From Annulohypoxylon bovei var. microspora (lineage: Eukaryota > Ascomycota > Sordariomycetes > Xylariales > Hypoxylaceae): 64,000 nucleotides of DNA. Below are positions 19,224 to 31,580 of this stretch, piece by piece. The notes beneath the pieces were generated by a model. It was not told where the DNA came from. It searched no databases and was given only the letters and a program-made list of their open reading frames with translations. A program made the translations under genes and the position numbers. Location of the stretch: contig MU405284.1 of NCBI GenBank assembly GCA_022836615.1, positions 125,111 through 189,110 on the forward strand. Reading direction: 5' to 3'. The first letter of the stretch is position 1; each line of letters starts with the position of its first letter.

Positions 19224-22200
19224 TCACTCCCTCCCGGCAAGCCACACCCCACCTCTCAGGGCCTCGACGATACTCTCCCGCAGCCAGCCCTCTCCGCTCC
19301 ACTGTGGAGACTTCTGCTTATGCTCGAGAAGCAGCGTCTTGATCTCGTCCGCCTTGCCGCTCGCCCTATCCCTATCCCTCTCCTCCTGGGCCTTGCCCGC
19401 CCTCCAGTCGGCCCACTCGAACAGGCCCTTGAGGCCGAGCAGGTCGTCCCTGCTCCCGCTGTGCACGATGTCCTGGAGCACGAGGCGGGCGTCGACGGCG
19501 CTGACGGAGCCGTTGCTGGCGTCGGGGCCGGCGAGGCCGCGGTCGAGCACGAGGCCGCGCTCGGCGTGCGTGAGCTGGCGCAGGGCGGGCACGCGGTCGA
19601 ACAGCCACTCGAGGGGCTGCGCCGCCGTGTACAGCGACCAGCCGCTGAGGCTGCCGTTGCGGCCGAGCGTCAGCATCGTCGTCGCGAACGGGCTGTCGCT
19701 AACAGGCCGTCGGCGGAGGTACAGCGCCTGCGAGCGCGAGAACGCGCCCGCATACTCCGGGTGCGTCTCGAAGTCGAGCTCGTGGTTCCAGAAGTCCGGC
19801 GACAGCGTTCGGACGACCTGGATGTCGCTCAGCGGCGGCAGGAGGCACGGCGTCATGCGCACGTCCTCCTCTTCCGAGTTCTTCAGCCGGATGACGATCG
19901 GCATGGTGACGGGTGCGTTCGTCGCCACGTCTTTCGTGACTAGGCATCGCGAGTCGGTAGCCAATACCCAGAAATGTCGGAACGCCTGTAGGTGGCTCTT
20001 ATTGTCTTGCACTGAGTCTGGGAATATGGGGTAGAAAGCAACGAGTAGCGAGGCGATGGCCAAGTTCGAAGTGTTGAAGGTCTGTGTACCGCAACCAAGT
20101 GAAAGCACGCCCATGGCCATATGTGTTGCCATATGCGAACCGTAGGTTGTTTCCAGGTCGTTACGACTATGAAGAGAGCGTAGGTATCGCAGAACTTCCA
20201 GGTCGCAGGTGCCAGCCATCACAGTTGCGCAAGAGAGCGCAACAACGTCAAGACACATACCAGCCGTTACATGAACGATCCTATCGTCGAAATTGGCTTT
20301 CGGGTTGGGGTGGCAGCATTGTCCATAGTATTTACGGATATAGGAAAGCAGGAGGTCGCGGACTTTCACGTTTCCAGAACCAGCGAAGCGCAGTGCTATA
20401 GCGAAACAGAGGCCGGCCAAAATCGTGAGGAAGGGCAGATGTGTCGAGTTAAGTGGCCCGCGGGCAGGGTGATCCAAGGGATATGAAGAAGGCTGGAGCC
20501 TCGCATGGTATCGGTGCGGAAGATTCTTGCGGACCCAATCGTGCGTCGGCTCGATCTCTGACCAGAGAATAAGGTGCTTGGCAACGGTGCGTAGTAACAA
20601 GATATCGGGGCGAATATAGTCGAATTGCAAAGCTGCGTCGGGAACGTCGACTTTTCGGGCTACGATGTGATCTTCCGATTTCATATAGATGAGTGCGATA
20701 GCCATTACAGAAGCAGCCGTAGATCTGTCTAGAATATGCACGTGTTCAGCTTTCTTAGTCGCGGAGGCCAGAGTTAACAGTTTCTCGGTGACTCGCATGT
20801 CATGAAGACCCTTTAGGTCAGTGCCTTTTCCTAGATTAATAAAACCAAGAGCAAAGCCTGCTGCTAGCCGGTAACACTCGGTGCGGAGTGGTTCTTCGTC
20901 GTCTTCGGGCTCGATGTGCTCGATTTCAGACATCATGATCTCACTCATTCGGCGGTGTTGACTATTGCAATATAGCAAGCCAATACCCATAATACCGGTT
21001 GTCTGTGTCAAAGGGGAAAGGTTTAGTTCGACAGAATCACGGGGTAGCATTCGTGTGATGTGAACAGATAGTAGACGTGTGATAAGAGAGTCCATAGTCC
21101 CGATGTATGATGCAGCTAGTCCTAAGAGCAGGCCGATAGATGTCATCGTATGCTTCGGTGTTAGATATTTGAAGGCAACCCATTTTGCTACACCTTTCAA
21201 ATGTCCATTGAGACCTAGCGCTAGAAGAAACCCGGCATGCCTGTTGCTTAGATCGTTGCCGGGCTTGTTATAGAGAATCCACGAGGTGTCTATTCCTTTA
21301 GCTTGGCGGGAGATGGATAATCCACCTGCGACTCCCGAATGGAAGAAGGCCCAAGCAATTCTCTCTTCTGTGAAAAGCGATTTGTCAACTCCTACCGTCA
21401 CATTGCTGGGCCTAACAGTGCAGTTGAGAACAAAGCCGTTGATATGAAACTTTTGCGTTAGGAGAGGGAATCGTAGCCCATAGTTCATCAGACCGCGGCC
21501 AGCCGGTATGGATAAGGTGTTGTTAGCTAGCCTTGTTACCATTTCCTTCTGCTGTTCGAGGTAATACGGTTCCGTCCACTCGGGAAGTGGATCTAAGCGC
21601 ATGATTCGCGGTTTTGTCGTGTTTAGCATCATCTTAATCTCATCAAGACGCCGGTCATCCTTGAATATAGCACGGATCACTGCTTGTTTATCGCTCTCTG
21701 CGATGTCGTCTGAAGGTGCATCATTGAAGTCCATCACATTCTGGCACAGAGAATTGAAATCCCATGCAGCAATATGAGTTGGAGCCTAGGCGATATTAAT
21801 ATAACTAGATAGCTAGGATGAACTAAGGGAAATACTCACAAGCATGCTGGTCGAGCCAACATGAAGTTTATTCGTCCGTGTTAAAATCGAACCAATATCA
21901 TTTCTATTAACCAGATTAAGTAACCCCTTTGACCATCCGGACGGAGGAGCTGGTTGACATCGGGCGATCGCGTCTTGAAGAGGTATCAGGACATATTCCG
22001 GAAGCGATTCCAAGATGACTGGTGTGACACAGCTCTTGTACATTGCTTCAGCGAAATCTATTGGCGTTCGACTTCTCCAAGAAATTGCTTTGAAGAGGTC
22101 CTCAAACATTTTCGTACGAGGGATTGCCGAGTACATCATGACCGATCTTATCGGTGGCACGAATGCTGACTGCGTCGGCTCTTGCGACAGGCTTGTTCGG

Positions 22201-25121
22201 ATCCAATCGAAAACATTCCAGTACGCTGGCTCAGGGGGTATAAGCAAAATGGATATCTCTATAGTATCCGAAGGTTGCTCTGGCCAATCTAACGGCATTT
22301 CGAGTTCGTAGGAAGTCACCCAATCACGCCATTTCAACCATCGAGAAATCTGGAGGAGTACAGCTCGAAGATCTACCGAGCCTGGTGACGATGCGTGAGA
22401 AGACGTAACGTCCAGTTTCTGCTCCTCTAGGAGTAGATGCAGCGCAAGAAATATATCTTGAGCATATCGTGTTCGTGTTAAGTAGTCATTTTTCGAACAG
22501 GTTGGGAAGTATCCGTTCGGTCCAAACGCAGCATCTCCATGACCAGAAGACATGTATGCCAAGGCATGTTTAGTGTGCGAGGAAAGGAAAGACGTATTTT
22601 TCTGTTCGGGGCTTTGCCAAAACATCGATAGTGAAGAATCTTCTTCTTCCATTATCCATTGCCATGCCTTGTTTTCTATCCAAGGCGGATGGGTCAACGA
22701 ACCGGGTGTTTCGTACGTGTTCATCGTGTCCCAGTCGCTAAGATCGATCTGCGCCCCACTACTTGACCTTAGAAAGCCTCTAGATTTTCTCCGGGGTCTG
22801 TTTTCTACTGGCAACGTAGTCTCGTCAACACCGAGAGCCAGATATATCGAGAGGGCCTGGATAACAACGGCGGACCACTCAATGTCGACGCTATCAATGT
22901 CTTGTTGCCGAAGCCATGCGATGATCTCCCACCAGTTAGAAATCAATTTTTCCCCGGATAACGACGGGAGAGCCGATCGAAGAACCTTAAGAACTTTCAA
23001 AACTCGCGGGGAGGTAGGCTGGAGCTGAATACGGATTTGGTGAAGTTGCTGGGTATCTTCGTCCACAATATCGACAACCCCGCGTAATTTCGGATGTCGT
23101 AAACCGGCGATCTCCCCAATCACAGGAGTCACTGCTCTCCTTATGCCCACATCACGATTGACGAGGCTGCCGTGATAGTCGAGGCTACGTAGATTGGCAA
23201 GTGATAGTTTGGGCGGCAATGTGATAGTTGTTAATTCGGACCACGGCGCTTGAATACTGAGGTCGCGCTGGCCATCGGTAGATTGTGATAATACAAGAAT
23301 CATCGAAATCTCACCGTCGACTATCTTGCATGAGTCTATAACGTTTTGGGCCTTTCGGAGTTGTCCAAACGTCACGGCCGTCCTGCCGTTCTCGGAAGAC
23401 GACGTGTCTGATTGCAAGTAGAGAGTTAATAGCTGCAGGCGCTTCTCCATCGGGTCTTGGATTCCCACCAAAACCTGTTGGCGGTTGTGTACATCATCAA
23501 TAGACTCCGGGCCGATCAAACAGAAGACTTTACATTGCGTCCGTGCCGGCTGTTTTGAGAGAGAGTACCGGACGTTGCTATTATCTATGGGGACGCTGTG
23601 GATCTTTGTGAATAACATTTCTTGGGTAAGCCCATCGAAATCATGGTCGTCGAGGCCCATACTATGGAAACCCTCGAAGTCTCCGCCAGCGCGAAGTTCT
23701 TCTAGCAAACTATCGACCGGAGCTTCCAAGAGAGTGTTCACCCCATGGCTAGGAACTCCAGTAAAGCTTACACCACTAGTTCGACCTCGATGGCTGCCAT
23801 GCGAAGTGTCCCTTCTCGCATTGGGGTGATTGGAAATTTGGGCTTGCTCGGAAAATGCCGTTCTATCCTGCGACGCAGAGAGATCGGCCCGGGCAAGCAT
23901 AGAACTCACACGACGAGAAGTTCGCCGGGTCACACCCGTTTCCTTCTCAATTCCTAGCGAAGATTCGAGGTTCTCTAAGATCTTGTCGTTCTTTTCGACC
24001 TTTTCACTTTTACGCGATCGCTTCCCAGGTAGAGGAGCACCGAAACTCTCCCTAAAAGTTGGGTGCAATGGTGTCGTAGCGCCGCTGGTTAAGCCTGGCT
24101 GCATCGAACTACGCCGCCTGTCCGTCTTCTTTGTAACTTTTCGTCCATTGATAAAGGGATCTTCGTTATGAATATAAGTGAGCCTCCAAACGGTGTACAC
24201 GCAGAGCTCTCTATTAACGGTCACTGCAAGCACCAGCTTCCCCTTGCCTCTCCTATAGGCTTGGTGATGCGGGATTTCCTCGATATGGATTATCTCTTCT
24301 GCCCGGTCGAGAAAGTTGGGAGATTTGTCCGAGTTCCGACTACTCTTCCGCTTAGCAGACCTATCGGGCTGGGTGACAACCAGTCCAAGCTCTAGTAAAG
24401 GATCGGTGAGGGCCACCAGACGCGGCCACTGCGAATCATTCTTTTCTTCGGGAACATCCCAGAGATTTTCAAGGTTGGCATTCAACCTTAGAGGGAGGGC
24501 CTTCGGCTTACCAAGAGTCTCAGTCGAGAAAGTACTTTGCTGGGAGGATCGGGCGGACAAGGGGGAGAGATTCGAGATGAATGAGTTATGCGGGACTCGA
24601 GGAAATTTCAGGCTTGCGGTCAAACCAGTATCAGTCCGTTGCTTTCGCTGTATTATAACACCTCGAGGAGCAACGCAGGCGGATTCAACTTCGAAGGGCA
24701 TATGCACCACGTGACTAGACCCGTTGAGGAAGTAGACGTGAGCCTGGGTTTTTAGGAAAACCACCAAAGCTTTCGATAATGGCCTCTCGCGATCGTCTAC
24801 CCGACTTCGCTCGGTTCCAGGCTTGTTGTCTTGGGCATCTTCCTCGCGTTCAGAGTTTGGAAAATATGTCAACAGGGCCTGAGTGATGGGTTCCTTCTCA
24901 AGCTTGAAGCCGAAAGATTTTCGAAAAACACATCCTTTAGACCAGATAACAGTGTCTTTAGTAACTAGAAGCTCATCTTCCCCTTCCTCATCGGTGTTAT
25001 GATCGACAGTTATGTTCCAGTCATATGAGGAACTAGGGGGGTTTTCTGGTAGAAGCTGCTCTTGCACAGCATACTGAAGGGCAGTGGGCTGGTGCAGCCC
25101 AAGCGATGTCACCGAAGCCAT
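19224..25121 (-). CDS. Anaphase-promoting complex subunit 1 (APC1/BimE)
   Basis: Two exons on the minus strand, 25121-21840 and 21785-19224, separated by a 54-nt phase-0 intron, give 1947 residues. The N-terminus ASVTSLGLHQPTALQYAVQE and the block DTVIWSKGCVFRKSFGFK are typical of fungal APC1. The middle is low-complexity (about residues 320-480). The C-terminal half holds the proteasome/cyclosome (PC) repeats, including AGRGLMNYGLRFPLLTQKF, RHAGFLLALGLNGHLKGV and YLTPKHTMTSIGLLLGLAAS. APC1 is the scaffold of the cyclosome ubiquitin ligase that targets securin and B-type cyclins; the Aspergillus orthologue is BimE. Length is close to the family norm (about 1900-2100). The gene is head-to-head with VPS41. 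The high-GC 3' third produces long meaningless open frames on the opposite strand. Confidence 0.93.
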
Positions 25122-25800
25122 ATCGGTGGAATGAGATCCATTGAGACAGCTGAACTGCCTTTGTCTTTCTCAGTGAGAATTCAAGAATGGATTAAATTGA
25201 ATAGGTACCTAAGTAGGTATTCCTAGTTCATTCAATAAAGTTTTATGAGTTCTAAGGGCTGGGCACCTTCTTGAGAATTCACTTTATGATTTTAGAGATT
25301 CACGCTAAGAAAGAGCAGCAAACGCGACGAAGCTAGGTACACAGGTACAGCAGCTTAATAGAATAAGGTTTGGGGCTGAAATTTAGAGGGGTGGAGATTC
25401 GGAGGGGCGTGGTTAAAGGTACCTGTGATTGGTCGGAAAGCTTTGACGAGACTGTTTCGGTCTGTGCTGCAATCGAGACTTGGCAACCTCGGATCAGCTA
25501 ATAGGAAGCTGCCGACTGACGTAGCTAGCTTCCTAGGTACCTAACTTCGCGTTTCTCCAATTACCACCACGAAACTCTACTAGGTTACAAGCTGTCAACA
25601 CTCAACTTTAACCAAGATATATACAGCTACCATCCAAACGTTCCATGAGCCACAGCTTTGAATCTTTCCACGATAGCTTCAAACTCAAAGCCGACATTAT
25701 TGCTTCCATCACAATTGATCATCGCCACTTGTATTTCGTCTTTTTCTCGTATCGTACTGTTACCGCCCCCGATGTCAGTATCTTGGATCGGTTGCCCGTC
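25122..25800. promoter_or_regulatory. Divergent promoter between APC1 and VPS41
   Basis: 679 bp between start codons. It holds three AGGTACCT-cored sites (about 25203-25210, 25417-25424 and 25533-25543, the last as CTAGGTACCTA), a 6-bp palindrome that recurs in other spacers of this window. The VPS41 frame is open upstream to 25645, but the conserved protein starts after 25801. Confidence 0.45.
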
Positions 25801-28800
25801 ATGACAGAAGCGCAGCCCAGCTTGGGCAACGACGACACTAACGCCCAAGACCATCTTGAAACGGGGACTAGCGTCGACGATCTGAACCACGAACAAGCTT
25901 CCAGTCAAGCCGAAAGTAGTAAAGAAGCGACAATAGACACAAAAGATGGAAGTGAGGAAGGTAACGACGGCAATAACGGTGAAGAAGAAGAAGACGATGA
26001 TGATGAGGAGGAGGAGGAAGATGAGGATGAGGAAGATGAAGAACCAAAGTTGAAGTATGCCCGTCTGACGCAACACATGGGCGCCGCCTATAGGAATGGC
26101 GATGCCACCAGTGCGTTCCTCGTCGCAGGGGACAAAATGATAGTCGGAACACATAATGGAAATATCGTAAGAATGCACCTTGGGCTTAGTGTTTTTTACG
26201 GACAACTAACGCTAAAGCACTGAAATAGCATGTCATTCAATTGCCCGATTTCCAATCTTTGCTTGTCTACCAAGCTCATACCGCCTCCGTTACCAGCATT
26301 GCGATATCTCCATATCCACCCCCGTCTATTCCCCCGAGCCTCAAGCCCGAAGCTGTCAACAGAGTCGTGTCACAAGCTTCCAGTCGACCGATGTCAAAGC
26401 AGTCTGATGCTTCCCCTGCCGGCTCGCGGAGGTCGCGCGAACTTCCTCAGGTCCCCAACCTACCCTCGAACAACATATTCATCGGATCCTCTTCTATGGA
26501 CGGCAATGTCCGAGTTCAGCCTCTTATCGAACTCAGAGACGTGCAACTCAGAAATTTTGCTCGCCCGGTCCAAGCCATAGCATTGTCGCCAGATTTTAGG
26601 AATGATAGGACATACTTGTCTGGTGGCACCGCTGGTAGCTTGGTTCTTACTGTTGGGGCGCCGCAGGGTCGAAGTACGTCGTCGACTACAGGAAACGCTG
26701 TAGCGGCAGCCTCTGGTTGGCTCGGAAGCATCGGAATAGGCGCAAATACGGGCAAAGACACCGTGCTTCATTCTGGTGAAGGAACTATTAGCACGATCAA
26801 ATGGTCTTTATCGGGGAAATATGTCGTCTGGCTAAACGACCACGGTATCAAGATTATGCGAACTAGATTGCACCTAGATAGTGCGGACGCCGAAGATGCT
26901 TGGAAACGAGTAGGTCACATCGACAGGCCGCAGACAGACGAGTGGGAAGAAATGGCCGGTGTATGGAAGGGGAGGGCAGAATGGATTGACGACCAGGCAA
27001 TTGGAAGTGTGGAGGTAGCGAGGGAAAACGACGCACTAGGTGAATTGTCTCCCGCGGTTGCCAAATTAAACCAGCAGGCGCAGAAGCATGATAAAACAAT
27101 CGAACGACTATTAGTTGGATGGGGTGGAACTATTTGGATCATTCATGTCCATCCGGGAGGCATCGGTGTAGGCAAGAACGCGGGTGAAAAGTCTATCGGG
27201 AGGGCTGAGATTGTGAAGATGTGCGTATGCCTAGTTGAATTTCTGTGGAATCTACTAACCTTTCCAGTCTTCGTATGGACTGCATTATATCCGGCATTTC
27301 GTTATATACCCAAACTCTCCTTCTTGTTCTTGCTTATTGTAAACCGGATGACGAAGACGACGAAATCGAGGATACGAAGGAACATAGACGTTCAGGCAGT
27401 GGTGAACCATCGGGCGGCATAAGACGCCGTCATAATGCCCAAGCTCCTGAATTGAGGTTGATTGACCTCACGTCTCAGGCCGAAGTTGACAAGGATAGCC
27501 TTCCAGTAAGTCGTTTCGAACGGCTTTCTTCCAATGATTATCACCTGGGCATATTACCAGCGAACAGAGCTGCTTCCGTTGTCGCTTCTCGGGGAGCCCT
27601 GGAGGCTCTGGCAGGGTTCGGCACGGATATGTGGAATGCTGCTGTTAATCCAAGATCGCTGTTCAGCTCTGGTGCTAGCATACGAAGTAGGGATAGTAAC
27701 GACGCCGCTTCGAGTCCTAGAGCTGGAAATACTGCAGGAAGCGTTCGAGCCGGTTCTCGACTAGCATCTCGGACGGTACATCCGAACCTTATCAAGCCAG
27801 GCGCCAAGATATTCATTCATAGTCCATATGACTGCATTCTCGGGACGAAACGAGATCTTGGCGATCATCTTGAGTGGCTTTTAGAACATCAAAGATATCC
27901 AGATGCTTGGGAATTGTTAAATGAGCATCCGGAAATTATGAATGCGCCATCAGGGAATTTCACCGAACCCTTGCCATCTAGTCCCGGTCAGAGACCATCG
28001 ACAGCCGACGACTTTTACGAAGAAACGACGTCCATGGTAGACGACCAAATAAGATTCATGAATTCATCAGCGGAGAAGGAGAAACGACGAATTGGTGAGC
28101 TTTGGATTCAGGAACTAGTTGAGGAAAAGAATTGGACTCGCGCTGCTCAGATTGCAGCAAAGGTCATTAATACTCCTCATCAGTGGGAGAAATGGATCTA
28201 CACATTCGCCGGAGCTAAGAAATTCGACGAGATTGTGGATTATATGCCATCGGAGCCTATGCATCCGCCAATCCCGGGGACCGTATATGAGATCGTTCTA
28301 GGATACTACATCCAGACCGACAAGCCTCGATTCAAGGAATTGCTTGATCGCTGGGGGACGGAACTTTTCGACGCGAATGAGGTCAGCACTGCCTTGGAAA
28401 ACCAGCTAAAATTCCGCGATGTAAGAGAAGACAGCATCGAAGATGGTGAGAAGGGACGTGATTGGCGAATCGTAAAGGAGAGCTTAGCTAGACTCCACGA
28501 AGTGAGTGGACGATACCGAGAAGCTCTAAGGTGTTACATAAGACTTCAGGATGCGGACTCGGCGATGCGTCTGATAAGAGACAACCATCTTGCTGATGCT
28601 GTTACGGATGATGTTACTAGCTTCATTGCGCTTAGGGTACCGGAAGCAGAACTGAGTCGTATGAGCATCCCTGAGCTCGAAGAAGCTACCTCGGAAGCCA
28701 TTACATTACTTGTGGACGAAGCACAGCGAGGTCTTATCAAACCCGAAATTGTGGTCAGGCAGCTTGAGGAGAAGGACCTAAATCTTTATCTTTATTTTTA

Positions 28801-29887
28801 CTTCCGCGGCCTATGGCAGGAATACCGAGATCAACCCGTCGACGAAAGCATATCTCTAGTAGACGAGTTTGCCGATTTGGCTGTCCATATTTTTGCAAGC
28901 TTCGACCGGGAGCTCCTCATGGATTTCTTGAAGGTCTCCACGTCTTACACATTCGAAGAGGCAGTTCAGGAGTGCGAACAGGCTAATTACATACCCGAAC
29001 TCGTCTACTTGTATTCCAAGACTGGGCGGATGAAGCAAGCACTATATCTTATTATCGACCGCTTAGCCGATGTTTCGCAAGCCATCAGCTTTGCAAAGGA
29101 ACAAGATGACCCAGATCTGTGGGAGGATCTCCTCGAATACAGCATGGACAAGCCGCGCTTCATCCGCGCGTTGCTGGAAGAAGTAGGGACGTCGATTAAC
29201 CCGATCACTCTAGTCCGCAGGATTCCCGAGGGCCTCGAGATCCCGGGTCTTCGCGAAGGCTTGAAGCACATCATGAAGGAACATGAGATTCAATACAGTA
29301 TCTCGTCCGGTGTAGCCCGCGTGCTCAGGTCCGAAGTCGCAGCGGCACAGAACCAGCTCCGTAGCGGACAGCGGAAGGGCATCAAATTTGAGGTGATGGC
29401 ACACGCTCACGACCACATCGATGTTGAGGTTAAGGACGTACAGATCCCAGCAGCAGCAACATTATCACCAACCGCGACACCACGCACAGGCGTGACAGGA
29501 ACTGCAACACCTACTGAGACGTTAGATATCAACACTTTAACAGATAGTAATCCTACAGGCAACAGGCCACAATCGCAACAGGATCAGCAAGAGTTAAAGC
29601 CAGGTCACTGCGCAAGATGCCATGAGCCATTCACAGAGTGGGAGATGGAGACACTAGTAGGCTTCGCGTGTGGCCATGTGTTCCACATAACTCACCTCCT
29701 AGAATACCTACACCCAGGTCAGATCGTCGATCCTGCCGTGGTAGGAAACGGGGACGAGGATCGATCGAGGGGAGGACGATTCGTGGGTAGCAAAGTTACG
29801 CACGCGCGACTTATAAGAGACCGCATCGAGGGCGGCTGTCCTGTTTGCAGGAGTAAGAGGGAAGTTGTTGAGGGCGGCCACGGATAA
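25801..29887 (+). CDS. VPS41: Vacuolar protein sorting-associated protein 41 (HOPS subunit)
   Basis: Three exons, 25801-26166, 26229-27220 and 27268-29887, give 1325 residues. After a polyacidic stretch (about residues 60-82) comes LKYARLTQHMGAAYRNGD and FLVAGDKMIVGTHNGNI, the start of the VPS41 beta-propeller; exon 2 continues HVIQLPDFQSLLVYQAHTAS. The C-terminal half has clathrin-heavy-chain-type repeats (about 780-1100), and the end is a RING-H2 finger (about 1234-1314: CARC, then CGHVFH, then CPVC). VPS41 is the effector subunit of the HOPS tether, which drives vacuole fusion and AP-3 vesicle docking with Rab7/Ypt7. Both introns are GT-AG (62 and 47 nt), the second with the less common donor GTGCGT. 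The start at 25801 was preferred to in-frame 25645 because the upstream peptide is hydrophobic and not conserved. Confidence 0.94.
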
Positions 29888-30389
29888 TTAATGCCAATCA
29901 GTCGTTCGAATTGTTTTTGTTCTATTCTTTCTATCCTAATCGAGGATGCATTGTTTGGAGTTGGGAGCACATACCACATTTTGATGGATGTTTTATATGA
30001 TGTTAAGTTAATCCAAGCATTGGATACCTCTGTTATACATATACCTAGAAGCTCGATTACTGTTTACGACTGTTTATTTACATGCATGCGTTTATACGAG
30101 ACGCCGATATATGAATTGGAACGACGTTTTATAGGCATTTTAGGTAGTATAGTCAGGATTATGTAATCCTCTCCCCTATACACCCCTGACGTCACGTGCA
30201 GCTATTTTCATAGTCTCCCAAATCGGGCAATTGTCTCTCTTACACTTACAGGTTGGGTCTCACGACTCCGCTCTCTGTCCTTTGAACTTCCAAAAGCCAT
30301 AGAGTTTCGGTCAAGTTTTCCGTCATTAGAATTATGGTTCTATTCGTATCTATGTTCTTAGTATCTCGCTAGTAGCTCGCTGTACAAAC
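29888..30389. other. Intergenic region between VPS41 and the N-acetyltransferase
   Basis: A short open frame at 29891-30166 has no recognisable features. The stretch contains GACGTCACGTG-type sequence at about 30188-30198, an E-box/CRE-like element ahead of the N-acetyltransferase. Nothing else was recognised. Confidence 0.45.
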
Positions 30390-31373
30390 ATGGCCGACAG
30401 ACCTAGATATACTCACGATGAACTACAGCAATTCTTCGACCGCATCGCACTGCCAGAGTCCTCACGGCATTACTCCGTGGCAGAATTCGGAAGTGCCGTC
30501 CAGATCAGTTACCTGGGTCAGCTTCAAAAGCACACACTAGTCCGGATCCCGTTCGAGAACCTCACGCAGCACTACTCTTGGCACAGGGCCATAAATGTAC
30601 GGCCTCAGCACCTGTTTAACAAGATCGTGCGCCAGCCGAGCCGGCGAGGCGGCTACTGCATGGAGGTGAACTCGCTATTGCACACCGTGCTTCTGAGCCT
30701 CGGGTTCCAGGTCTACATGGCGGGCGCGCGCGTCTACGGCAAGGAAACCGGCCGGTACGGCGGGTTCTCGCACTGCGTCAACATCGTGACGATCGACGGG
30801 CGGAAGTGGATGGTCGACGTGGGCTTCGGCGCCAGCGGCCCCGCCTTCCCGGTGCCCCTCGAGCACGACCAGCCGCAGCGACACATCCTCGCCAGCCCGG
30901 CGCAGATCCGCGTCGTGCGCGAGCCCATCCCGCAGGCCGTCGACCAGTCGCAGAAGGTGTGGGTGTACCAGCAGCGCCGGGGCCCGGGCGCGGACTGGGC
31001 CCCGCTGTTCTGCTTCGTCGACTTCGAGTTCCTGCTCGAGGACATCCGCGGCCTCAACCTGAACCCCTGGAAGAGCCCCACCTCCTGGTTCACGCAGAAG
31101 GTCGTGGTGGCGCGGTTCACGACGGGGTTTGAAAAGGACGGGGAGGAGGGGCCTGGGGCGCCGGGGGAGAGGGAGGTGGATGAGGGTATTATTGATGGCG
31201 AGCTAGTCCTGTTCCAGGATACGCTGAAGTGGAGGCGTGGCGGAGAGACGAAGCTCGAGGTTAGGTTTGAGAGCGAGGCGCAGAGGGTGGATGCGATACG
31301 GAAGTACTTTGGTATCGAGTTGGATGAGGAGGATCGGCTGGCCATTCGAGGGACTGTTAGTGAGATCAAATGA
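30390..31373 (+). CDS. Arylamine N-acetyltransferase
   Basis: Single exon, 327 residues, matching the family length. The catalytic triad is visible: Cys90 in SRRGGYCMEVNSLL, His128 in GGFSHCVNIV and Asp143 in MVDVGFGASGP. VRIPFENLTQHY near residue 51 is the conserved N-terminal block. The enzyme moves acetyl (or malonyl or propionyl) from CoA to arylamines. In Fusarium and related fungi some homologues detoxify plant benzoxazolinone metabolites and others serve unknown roles; which applies here is not visible. Codon use is strongly GC-rich between 30600 and 31130 compared with both ends of the gene, giving long shadow frames on both strands. Confidence 0.94.
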   Translation: MADRPRYTHDELQQFFDRIALPESSRHYSVAEFGSAVQISYLGQLQKHTLVRIPFENLTQHYSWHRAINVRPQHLFNKIVRQPSRRGGYCMEVNSLLHTVLLSLGFQVYMAGARVYGKETGRYGGFSHCVNIVTIDGRKWMVDVGFGASGPAFPVPLEHDQPQRHILASPAQIRVVREPIPQAVDQSQKVWVYQQRRGPGADWAPLFCFVDFEFLLEDIRGLNLNPWKSPTSWFTQKVVVARFTTGFEKDGEEGPGAPGEREVDEGIIDGELVLFQDTLKWRRGGETKLEVRFESEAQRVDAIRKYFGIELDEEDRLAIRGTVSEIK

Positions 31374-31580
31374 TGCAATCGAGCCTGATTATTTTCGTAC
31401 TGATGCTAACCCTAACCCTTACCCGCATCTTTACCACTGCCGTAATGGCTGACTAAGCCCCACTCCCATCAACCATCTCCTCTTTCTCGTTTTCTCTTCA
31501 AGACCGACCAACTCATATCCCCAGGCAATATGGCCCTCGCATTTAAGCGGGGGAAAGAAAGAGAGAGGGGTCCTTGATAG

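Noticed and set aside
19320..20034. Overlapping open frames on the plus strand across the APC1 3' part
   Set aside because: Low-complexity Arg/Ala/Glu or Ser/Arg translations opposite a conserved APC1 frame; composition artefact.
25645..25800. Upstream extension of VPS41 by 52 codons
   Set aside because: Hydrophobic, non-conserved peptide; family members begin with the acidic N-terminal stretch that follows 25801.
25645..26205. 192-codon frame antisense to the VPS41 first exon
   Set aside because: Its hydrophobic runs mirror the GAA/GAT-rich acidic stretch read backwards; no start context or homology.
30734..31378. 214-codon frame antisense to the N-acetyltransferase
   Set aside because: The sense strand has a full catalytic triad; the antisense peptide is Ser/Pro-rich without similarity.
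31407..31418. Telomere-like TAACCCTAACCC
   Set aside because: Only two units and no sub-telomeric features; housekeeping genes lie on both sides.
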